Assembly (NCBI GenBank): GCA_024280885.1
Contig: JAJRPF010000064.1
Span: 1 to 64,000 of the forward strand
DNA: 64,000 nt
Direction of reading: 5' to 3'
Source of the DNA: Planctomycetota bacterium
Lineage (GTDB): Bacteria > Planctomycetota > JAJSAM01 > JAJVHW01
Part shown: in pieces, positions 1 to 6,101 of the stretch
How positions within the stretch are numbered: position 1 is the stretch's first letter
Layout: every line of letters starts with the position of its first letter
Notes under the pieces: generated by a model
The model's input: only the letters and a program-made list of their open reading frames with translations
Told to the model about the DNA's origin: nothing
Database searches by the model: none
Made by a program: the position numbers and the translations under genes

Positions 1-1
1 C

Positions 2-133
2 CACGAGACCAAACGTGCTCGGCGCGTGCTCCGCCGCGAAGCGGTGCTCGCGTCACTCGAAGAACTGGGAATGATCGAGAGGACCCGAGGCGGTCGGCCT
101 CTGCGCGCTGTCAAAGAGGACATCTTTTCGTGA
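2..133 (+). CDS. C-terminal fragment of an unidentified protein, winged-helix-like
   Basis: The left edge cuts this gene: only the last 43 codons are present, ending at TGA 131-133. The residues form an arginine-rich helix (KRARRVLRRE), a second helix and a short strand-turn-strand ending (IERTRGGRPLRAV). This resembles the recognition helix and wing of a winged helix-turn-helix domain, so the protein may bind DNA. The family cannot be named from 43 residues. The next plus-strand gene starts about 50 bp downstream. Confidence 0.5.
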   Translation, partial: HETKRARRVLRREAVLASLEELGMIERTRGGRPLRAVKEDIFS

Positions 134-185
134 TCACTACAGCGCCAGTCTGGAAGCGTTCTGGCAGCGTGACCAATGGGCCTGG

Positions 186-734
186 GTGGCCGCAGGATTC
201 GGAATGAACTGGGGAACTCCAACCATCGAACGAAACGGGCGCTGGCGGCGCTGTGCTGCACTGAGCATCGTGATTGGCGTGGGCGTGGGGTGCGCCACGC
301 AAGCCCACCAAGACCGCTGCGAGGGCATCGGCGAACTTGGCGTCTGGTCGGATTCCATCTGGATTGAGTGGCCGAATCCGGAAGTCAACCGGTATCGCAC
401 CGGAATGGACGTCGACAGTTTTGGCCTCAACCGGGGAGCGAATTGGCTGCTGCCGGGTCGCGGTGCTGGAGTACTCGACGTTCTCTGGGTCGGCAACCGC
501 GACGATCTGATCGCGTTCGTGCTGAAGGACTCGCCAGAGAGTCCCGACAACGACTGGAGTTCAGTGTCGTTCTCCGGCTCTGAGGCTGCCTACGTTGCGC
601 CGTTCGGTGCCCGTAGCAGCACGCTCGGGGACGTGATCTACGTGGAGTGTCTTCGAGCCGAGTCCGGACGACCGACGGTGGCGGAAGCCAGGCGATATCT
701 GCATCGTGCTCTGGCCCCCGACATCGATGACTAG
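186..734 (+). CDS. hypothetical lipoprotein
   Basis: A 182-residue protein read from GTG 186; ATG 204 is an equally good start and gives a more typical signal peptide. A basic stretch (RNGRWRRC) is followed by a hydrophobic core and GVGVGC, a plausible lipobox. This suggests an exported protein anchored by lipid at about residue 36. The mature part is rich in Trp, Asp and Ser with no domain I recognise. The 3' end is followed by a copy of the GC-rich intergenic repeat at 786-887. Function unknown. Confidence 0.55.
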   Translation: MAAGFGMNWGTPTIERNGRWRRCAALSIVIGVGVGCATQAHQDRCEGIGELGVWSDSIWIEWPNPEVNRYRTGMDVDSFGLNRGANWLLPGRGAGVLDVLWVGNRDDLIAFVLKDSPESPDNDWSSVSFSGSEAAYVAPFGARSSTLGDVIYVECLRAESGRPTVAEARRYLHRALAPDIDD

Positions 735-785
735 GGCGAGACCGGCAGCGCCGGGTGCCGTGGAACCGGCGATACGCGCAACCAG

Positions 786-887
786 CCCAACCAACGCCCA
801 CCCCCGCGGCGGTCGCGACGGAACCGCTGACACGGACACCATCCCCTCCCCGCCCGTCTCGCGTCGGGAGGCGCGGGCCGTTCGGCG
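786..887. repeat. GC-rich intergenic repeat, copy R1
   Basis: Block of about 100 bp with two conserved halves: CCCGCGGCGGTCGCGACGG near the start and CGCCCGTCTCGCGTCGGGAG near the end, followed by GGCGCGGGCCGTTCGGC. Related copies lie at 47852-47900, 48671-48750, 61262-61360 and 62116-62152, mostly just after gene ends. The right half can fold (CCCG/CGGG stem), so a role in transcript ending is possible but not shown; there is no T-tract. Confidence 0.6.
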
Positions 888-942
888 AGGTCCATAGGAA
901 CTAGGACTTGCGCCTCTTGGCAGACCGGGATCCCCTTCGCCC

Positions 943-1614
943 ATGGAACCGAAGACTCTGCTGGATGCCCTGGACGGGACCGAATTCGGTGCAGCGGAAC
1001 TGACCTTCGATATCTCGAAGACGATGGCGACCGTCGTGATGGAGTTCATCGCGTTCTGCTCGTACATGGAGGTGGAGCGCCTCCGCGTCGTGAACGAACT
1101 GGTTGCTTGCCACGACGACCTCAAGGTCGTGGCCCCTCTCCTCGCCGCGATCATCAACCCGGCCGCGCGTCGAGCAGCGATACAGAAGGCCGCCGAGGTG
1201 CGCTTGCACGATGCCGGAACGCTACTTGCGAAGTTCAAGAGCGTGATGAAGTTCGCGGATCGAGTCGGCGTGTGGAGAAACAGGTACGCACACGATGTGT
1301 GGCTGTTCACACAGGCGCTGCCCGGGAGCGTCGTCCTCATCAGCCCCGAGGTCTACGTAGTCTCGCACGCTGACGCCGTGACACGGTCGACCGAGACGGA
1401 GCCATCAGTGCCCATTGTCCCCGCGGATCAGGCGTGGGTTCACACGCCTGCCTACATCACGTATCAACTCCAGCAGGCCCGCCGCGCGACGGACCTGCTG
1501 AAGGCTCTGGAATGCGTGCTGAGTGCCGGGCCGCAAGCGGCGCGAGGACGCGAGATCCTGGAACCGGAGATTCACTGTCCGCCGAAGGACCGTCCTCGAA
1601 GGAACCAACAGTGA
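943..1614 (+). CDS. hypothetical protein with HEPN-like RNxxxH motif
   Basis: A 223-residue, largely helical protein from ATG 943. Residues 112-117 read RNRYAH, matching the R-N-x3-H signature of HEPN-superfamily proteins, many of which are RNases in toxin-antitoxin, abortive-infection or CRISPR systems. The motif sits in a helical context (KFADRVGVWRNRYAHDVW), as expected. No nucleotidyltransferase (MNT) or other antitoxin-like gene is adjacent: the next gene on the right is convergent and ends in a recombinase relic. The call rests on one short motif, which also occurs in non-nuclease helical proteins, so the RNase activity is a hypothesis. Confidence 0.5.
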   Translation: MEPKTLLDALDGTEFGAAELTFDISKTMATVVMEFIAFCSYMEVERLRVVNELVACHDDLKVVAPLLAAIINPAARRAAIQKAAEVRLHDAGTLLAKFKSVMKFADRVGVWRNRYAHDVWLFTQALPGSVVLISPEVYVVSHADAVTRSTETEPSVPIVPADQAWVHTPAYITYQLQQARRATDLLKALECVLSAGPQAARGREILEPEIHCPPKDRPRRNQQ

Positions 1615-1649
1615 AGTCGGCGCCGATCCCGCCTCGCTCCTGTTCATCG

Positions 1650-1745
1650 GTATGCGTGCTCTGTCCGGCGCTGTGACCTCGAGCGGTGTCTTTGAGCGCG
1701 CCACTCCTCGCCCTGAGGTCCAACCCCATCACCGCCGCCCGTCGG
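1650..1745 (-). pseudogene. duplicated 3' tail of a tyrosine recombinase (T1)
   Basis: On the minus strand this reads RAAVMGLDLRAR, matching the extreme C-terminus of the recombinases at 22756-23440 (VAVMGLDFGAG) and 3607-3938 (ATVMALDFEIP). The conserved core GTCCAACCCCATCACCGCC, plus strand about 1719-1737, also occurs in T2 (3176-3255) and in the 22756 relic. Only the tail is present; no catalytic residues remain, and the original stop is lost. The stop codon of the gene at 1729-3111 lies inside this tail. Confidence 0.6.
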
Positions 1746-3111
1746 TGTCTTCGAGGCGGCTCTCACGCAACGTGCCGTCGGGACCGATGCCGAGGAACGT
1801 CCGCGCGCTGCGGTTGTGAGCGAGGAGCGTGAGCGCCGGATCCTCGTGCAGTCGCTCGCCCGTCGCCACATCCCAGACCGACGTGCCCGGGCCCTCTGCG
1901 GAGACGATCAGGTAGTCGTCGAAGAAGAAGCGGCCTCGCGGGGGGCCCGCAAACCAACGGAGGCGCCTGCCGGTCACGACGTCGAAGATCACTGCGGCGT
2001 CGGTCATGGCTTCGTCGTCGGGTCCGTAGCCCCACACAGCCAGAGTGCGGTCGTCGACGAAGCACTTCGGGCCGTCCCAGAAGTAATTGCAGTAACGCAG
2101 GACGCGAACCGACGGCCCGTCCTCCGACTCCCACGGGTTCTCGTGCAGCCATCGGCGGCAATTGAACGCATGGAGCGACCCTGTCGGGTGCCAGCTCCAG
2201 CCGTCGTCCACGACGTGACTGCCGTCCGGCGCCACGAGGAGCGCGCCGTGAAAGTAGCCGAGGTAGTGATGCGGAGCCGGCTCTCCCTCGCGGTAGGAGG
2301 TGGGACTGCGCGCCGATAGGAGGGCACCCGTCGCGGCGTCCGCCATGTCTAGCCGATTCCAGTCGCTCGCGTGGATCACGACTGTCAGCGACTCGTCGAC
2401 CAGGAAGGCCACGGGGAACTCGCTCGCCTCGACGTGGTAGGCGCCACGATCGAGCCGCAGTGTTGTCAGCCCGGATGCTACGTCGACCACCAGTCCGCGC
2501 GGCCCTCGCGTTGCGACCACTGCGACGAAGCGACCGTCTGGAGACGGTTCGACGAAGTAGTCACCGCGGAAGTACCGGCCACTCCAGCGAGCTGCTTGTT
2601 CCTGACGCTGGGAGGGGTCCGCCTCGAACGGGGCCCTCGCACCGAGTTCGGTCAGATCGACCGAACACACTTCTGACGAGGCCGGGCGGTCGAGATCCAA
2701 CCTGAGCAACGTTCCGTCCGCGCGGAGCGCGACCCACGATGATCGTCTGCCATGCGCGAGCGGCGCGAACGCGATCAGTTCATCCGCGACGAGTCCGGGG
2801 AGGTCGATCTTGCGGTGAGCGAACTGGAGACCGGAACGCCGTTGCAGGATCTCCGGAGTCCCGCGAACTCCGACGAACACGCCGGGGCAGCGTTCCATCT
2901 CGTCGAAGCACGTGTCGCAGACGGCGGCGAGATCCGGAGTCTGCGCGTCCTTGCAAGCCCGACAGGTCAGCCAGTACTCCAGACCTTCGCCGGAGAAGCG
3001 CAGGACTCCGTCCAGGTCGAACCCCTCGGCGTCCTGTTCCTCTCTGAACAGATGAATGCAGACCCGGCGTGGCGTCTGCGTGTCGGCGTGCGGGCACTCG
3101 GGCTCGGCCAT
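1729..3111 (-). CDS. hypothetical protein, N-terminal cysteine cluster and beta-propeller-like C-terminus
   Basis: 460 residues from ATG 3111. The first 80 residues contain Cys pairs (LTCRAC, VCDTCFDEMERC) that could bind zinc. The remainder alternates short beta-strands with Asp/Gly-rich turns (SPDGRFVAVVATRGPRG, TGRRLRWFAGPP, SVWDVATGERL), the look of a WD40- or quinoprotein-like propeller. No signal peptide, so probably cytoplasmic. It ends with DTDGRR and a TGA that lies in the recombinase tail T1. The neighbouring unrelated gene 3238-3594 ends the same way in tail T2, so both appear to have been joined to the same recombinase-derived sequence. Specific function unknown. Confidence 0.7.
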   Translation of the reverse strand: MAEPECPHADTQTPRRVCIHLFREEQDAEGFDLDGVLRFSGEGLEYWLTCRACKDAQTPDLAAVCDTCFDEMERCPGVFVGVRGTPEILQRRSGLQFAHRKIDLPGLVADELIAFAPLAHGRRSSWVALRADGTLLRLDLDRPASSEVCSVDLTELGARAPFEADPSQRQEQAARWSGRYFRGDYFVEPSPDGRFVAVVATRGPRGLVVDVASGLTTLRLDRGAYHVEASEFPVAFLVDESLTVVIHASDWNRLDMADAATGALLSARSPTSYREGEPAPHHYLGYFHGALLVAPDGSHVVDDGWSWHPTGSLHAFNCRRWLHENPWESEDGPSVRVLRYCNYFWDGPKCFVDDRTLAVWGYGPDDEAMTDAAVIFDVVTGRRLRWFAGPPRGRFFFDDYLIVSAEGPGTSVWDVATGERLHEDPALTLLAHNRSARTFLGIGPDGTLRESRLEDTDGRR

Positions 3112-3175
3112 GCCGACCTACACTAACCGCCGGGGCGACCGTCCCGCGACATGACGAGGACGAGTCGGGTGTCCT

Positions 3176-3255
3176 TCACGCCCCTCTCTTCGCGCGCCGT
3201 GTCGCCGACGGCTTCCGCGCCCCAAAGTCCAACCCCATCACCGCCGCCCGCCGTC
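3176..3255 (-). pseudogene. duplicated 3' tail of a tyrosine recombinase (T2)
   Basis: Minus-strand reading RAAVMGLDFGARKPS continues to RRAKRGA and a TGA, closely matching the C-terminus of the recombinase relic at 22756-23440, which ends GRARKGA-stop. The body of the recombinase is absent. The gene 3238-3594 terminates inside this tail at a TGA read in another frame, at the same position as the gene that ends in T1. Confidence 0.65.
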
Positions 3256-3594
3256 CGCGTCACTCCCCGTCGTCCCCCTCGGCAACTCCGCCGCAAAGAG
3301 CACATTCCCCTCCCCGTCCAACACCTCGACGCGCTCCGCGCACGCGAGCGGCTGCCCATCGGCATTCCCCTGCGCAATCGCCCGTGCCGCCCGCGCCGCG
3401 ACCAGCCGCCCGAACGCCTCCACGCGCGCTTCCTTCTCATCCGTGAAGAGCGTCGGGTTCTGCGCCGCCGTCAGCCCGCCGCGAAACTGCTGTTCCAGCC
3501 CGACGAGCGAGGTCTCGAAACAGACGTCCGCTTCCTCGTACTCCGGTCCCGCGTCGGTCACGATCCAGAATGTGTCGTTTGGTCCGTAGCGCAT
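3238..3594 (-). CDS. hypothetical protein
   Basis: 118 residues from ATG 3594, which is preceded on the minus strand by GGAGGACC, a good ribosome binding site. An N-terminal strand-rich part (YGPNDTFWIVTDAG) is followed by a helix with many Arg and Ala (FGRLVAARAARAIAQG) and a strand pair near the end. No recognised domain. Its last codons DADGGRR and the TGA coincide with recombinase tail T2. It lies directly downstream of the recombinase fragment 3607-3938 on the same strand. Confidence 0.55.
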   Translation of the reverse strand: MRYGPNDTFWIVTDAGPEYEEADVCFETSLVGLEQQFRGGLTAAQNPTLFTDEKEARVEAFGRLVAARAARAIAQGNADGQPLACAERVEVLDGEGNVLFAAELPRGTTGSDADGGRR

Positions 3595-3606
3595 GATGGT
3601 CCTCCT

Positions 3607-3938
3607 CTATGTGCCAGTCTTCGTGTGTGAACTCGATGCCGTTTCCACAAGGCGCGGCTTCGGTATCTCGAAGTCCAGCGCCATCACCGTCGCGCGTCGC
3701 CGCTCCGAGAGCCCCGCCGCGTAGATCTGCGTTGTCGCGAGTTCCGCGTGCCCAAGCTGCTGCTGCAGATCCGTCACCGCCCCGCCGCCCTCCAAGAAGT
3801 GCGTCGCGAACGAATGCCGCAGCGAGTGAAACGTCAGCCCCTCGCGGCCCTCAAGACCTGCGCCCCTCACCGCGATCGCCCACGACTTCGTCACGTTCGT
3901 GAAGGCCGTCCCGCGCTTGGACAGGAAGACGTGATCGC
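3607..3938 (-). pseudogene. tyrosine recombinase, C-terminal catalytic fragment
   Basis: Contains the C-terminal half of a phage-integrase or XerC/D-like recombinase. FLSKRG is followed by the HxLR box (HSLRHSFATHFLEGGG), then LGHAELATTQIYA with catalytic His and nucleophilic Tyr. The first catalytic Arg and the whole DNA-binding N-terminus are missing. Homology to the 22756-23440 copy begins abruptly at about 3938, where an oppositely oriented DUF2924-like fragment begins, so this is a truncation junction. The C-terminal tail is intact here (TVMALDFEIPKPR to TKTGT-stop). It cannot be an active enzyme as seen. Confidence 0.8.
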
Positions 3939-4266
3939 CCGCAAGGCCGCGAAGAAGACCACGAAGGCGAAGGCGCGCGCGACGACGGCGAAGCGTGCGA
4001 CGCCGAAGCCCGAGAACCCGAAGCGCCCGCGCGATCCCCGTCTCCCGGCGCCGGGGACGACGGTCGTCCGCCCGTACAAGGGGCGCGACATCAAGGTCGC
4101 CGTGCTGGAGGACGGGTTTCGCTGGGAGGGGAAAGCGTACCGCTCGCTCTCGGCGCTGGCGTCCGCGATCACCGGGGCGAAGTCGATCAACGGGTTCTTC
4201 TGGTTCCGGCTGATGGGGACGGCGGATGCGACGACGAAGAAGGACGTGGCCGGTGCGGAGTCGTAG
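3931..4266 (+). CDS. DUF2924-like protein, 5'-truncated
   Basis: 111 residues from GTG 3931, which follows AGGAAGAC. A Lys/Ala-rich linker (KAAKKTTKAKARATTAKR) precedes a compact module: DPRLPAPGTTVVRPYKGRD, then VLEDGFRWEGKAYRSLSALA and an ITGAKSINGFFWF ending. From memory this matches the C-terminal part of DUF2924 proteins, found near phage and mobile-element genes. The usual N-terminal half is absent, and the start codon falls at the junction with the recombinase fragment. It is therefore likely a relic, although the ORF is open and has a ribosome binding site. The next small gene overlaps its 3' end. Confidence 0.55.
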   Translation: MIARKAAKKTTKAKARATTAKRATPKPENPKRPRDPRLPAPGTTVVRPYKGRDIKVAVLEDGFRWEGKAYRSLSALASAITGAKSINGFFWFRLMGTADATTKKDVAGAES

Positions 4267-4525
4267 CGCGACGGCGACCGGGGTCACGCTGCGGATCGGG
4301 CGGCGCGTGTTCCGCGTCTCGTCGCTCGCTGCGGCGTCGGCCCGCTACGCAGAAGAGCGGGATGGCTCCGGACTCGGGGCGTCCCGGTTCCCGGAGGGGC
4401 GCGTGTTGACGGCAGAGGGGGAGGCGCTCCGGGTCTCGTACAACGGGCGGGTCTGGCGGGGGGTGTGGCCGACGGCCGAATTGCTCTTCGACCCAGCGGC
4501 AACAACAGAGATCCCGACCGCCTGA
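4226..4525 (+). CDS. small phage/mobile-element associated protein
   Basis: 99 residues if read from ATG 4226; a later start near 4280 would avoid the 41-bp overlap with the previous gene and remove an implausible Arg-rich N-terminus. The recognisable part runs TLRIGRRVFRVSSLAAASA, ERDGSGLGASRFPEG and VSYNGRVWRG. I associate this pattern with short proteins encoded next to DUF2924 genes in mobile regions. Function unknown. A strong hairpin with T-rich tail follows at 4545-4579. Confidence 0.5.
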   Translation: MRRRRRTWPVRSRSATATGVTLRIGRRVFRVSSLAAASARYAEERDGSGLGASRFPEGRVLTAEGEALRVSYNGRVWRGVWPTAELLFDPAATTEIPTA

Positions 4526-4544
4526 CGCAGGCCCGGTGACTTCG

Positions 4545-4579
4545 ACCGGCGGCGTTCACGCGCCGCCGGTTTCGTGTTT
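4545..4579 (+). terminator. rho-independent terminator
   Basis: Perfect 10-bp stem ACCGGCGGCG / CGCCGCCGGT with loop TTCACG, followed by TTTCGTGTTT. It lies 20 bp after the stop of the gene ending at 4525 and is the clearest intrinsic terminator in the window. From here to 4878 I see no convincing gene. Confidence 0.85.
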
Positions 4580-4878
4580 GCGGCGCTGTGCCTGTTGGGT
4601 GCCGAGGGAACCTGACCGGGTAGAGAAAAGGGGAATGTGATGTGGAGTGTTCCGGTCCTGCTTTACGGGACGTCGACCCAACCTCGGCGCGCGGATCATA
4701 ATGCCCCCGGGCCGCGACTTACAGACCTGCTCTGATGTCCTTCTCGCACCGCTCCTGCGGCACGTAATCCTCCTGGTTGGACGTTCACAGATGACCGCAC
4801 ACCCGCCTGACCAACGCCTGCAAGCCGAGGAGCGAGCAGCGGTCGCCGCTCAGCCCCGAGCGCGGTGCTCTGGGTCCC

Positions 4879-5496
4879 TCAACCGTCCCGCGCCTCGTCC
4901 CCGGCCTGCGCCCGTTCGGCCTCTGCGAGCGTCGCGTCGCGCATCGCATTCACCTCGCGGCGGAGCAGCGCTGTCTCGCGTTCGAAGCGATCGAACCAGT
5001 GGTCCGGATGAAGCTCGGGCACGACCGCCTCGGGCGTCTCGTGTGGCTCGCCCATTCCGAGAAACGTGTCTTCGTAGAGCAACTCGCATCCCGTGACGTC
5101 CAGCGTCCAGTCTTCGAAGCGTTCACAGAGGCTCGCATCGTGACCCTGGGCCGCGAGCTCGATGCGTGCGACATCGATCGCAATTGTGAGGCAGAACTCG
5201 TCCGCCAGGCACTCGGAGAGCGGGAAACTCGGCTCGGCCGCGCGCAGCTTGTTCTGCAACACGATCATGCGGCAGAGCATCTCGCGCAGCAGATCGGGCG
5301 TGTAGTACTCAGAGAGCCGTGACGGCAACCGTTCTTGCAGGCGCGTGAAGTCCCCCACGAACCCTTCGTCGGTGAATACCCACAGAGCGCGATCCACTGC
5401 CAGCGCGGCAACGTGCGGCAGGATGTGCTTCCAGAGCGGATTGAATGGGTAGACGTTCATCGGCCGTGCATGATCTCCCGTGACGGTGGCCGTCAT
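4879..5496 (-). CDS. hypothetical protein
   Basis: 205 residues from ATG 5496 (ATG 5460 is an alternative start). Composition is acidic and helical with several Trp and Cys (LLREMLCRMIVLQNKL, ADEFCLTIAIDVARIEL). There is no signal peptide and no membrane segment, so probably cytoplasmic. The last 40 residues form a charged helix (RFERETALLRREVNAMRD) that may be a coiled coil. No family recognised. It lies just downstream of the PilZ gene on the same strand, about 40 bp away, so the two may be co-transcribed. Confidence 0.6.
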   Translation of the reverse strand: MTATVTGDHARPMNVYPFNPLWKHILPHVAALAVDRALWVFTDEGFVGDFTRLQERLPSRLSEYYTPDLLREMLCRMIVLQNKLRAAEPSFPLSECLADEFCLTIAIDVARIELAAQGHDASLCERFEDWTLDVTGCELLYEDTFLGMGEPHETPEAVVPELHPDHWFDRFERETALLRREVNAMRDATLAEAERAQAGDEARDG

Positions 5497-5534
5497 GCGT
5501 CCGAGCAGCCAAGAACGGCGTCCGCTTCGACGCG

Positions 5535-5897
5535 CTACTCTGCGTGAGTCGTGACGCGCGACACATCGATTGCCTGGTCAAACCGCAACGCGTACGCCAA
5601 CACGTCCGACTCGCCATCGAAGAGCTCATCACAGCGCACAATCGCGGCCGTGTGGATCGTTTCACCCAACTCGCCAGTCAACTGCAGGACGAGCGTGACG
5701 GTCGTGCCACAGGCCAACGCGGGCGTCACCGTGGGCGTGACGAAGCAAGCGCCGTTTGCGGAGATGTCGTCAACGTGGCCCCGCAGACGAACTTCCGGGT
5801 GGTCCAGATGAGCCGTCACAGACAGCGCGACGCGCGTGTGGTGTCTTCGGTCCTCGCGCGGACGCCGATAGAACCGGGGATGTGGATCAACGCCCAA
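5535..5897 (-). CDS. PilZ domain protein
   Basis: 120 residues from TTG 5897. It carries the two signature PilZ elements: RRHHTRVALSV at about residue 17 (RxxxR) and VDDISANGACF at about residue 43 (D-x-S-x-x-G). PilZ domains bind cyclic di-GMP in many bacteria and switch motility, secretion or polysaccharide synthesis; whether this copy binds the nucleotide is inferred from the motifs only. It is a single-domain protein, so it would act as a diffusible adaptor. The adjacent hybrid histidine kinase on the same strand makes a local signalling role plausible. Confidence 0.8.
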   Translation of the reverse strand: MGVDPHPRFYRRPREDRRHHTRVALSVTAHLDHPEVRLRGHVDDISANGACFVTPTVTPALACGTTVTLVLQLTGELGETIHTAAIVRCDELFDGESDVLAYALRFDQAIDVSRVTTHAE

Positions 5898-5975
5898 GGT
5901 CAGCCTCCAGTCCCCAAGGCTCGCATCCTGACCAGGGGATCGCGCCCGGATAGGCCATCGGCCCCCCTGGGGCGG

Positions 5976-6101
5976 CTACTTGAGCGCGTACGTCGCATCG
6001 CTCCCCGCGCCCGGCACCGTGCTGAGCTGAGCGCTGATCTCGACGTGTCCACCTCCCTCCAGGCCGAAGTCGGCGCCGCGGGGGCTCGAGGAGCCGTCGA
6101 C
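5976..6101 (-). other. possible C-terminal coding remnant
   Basis: Immediately after the histidine kinase stop, an open minus-strand frame reads GADFGLEGGGHVEISA and GSDATYALK before a TAG at 5976-5978. There is no start codon of its own, so it may be the tail of a lost secreted protein or chance. The rest of 5898-6101 shows nothing else. Confidence 0.2.
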
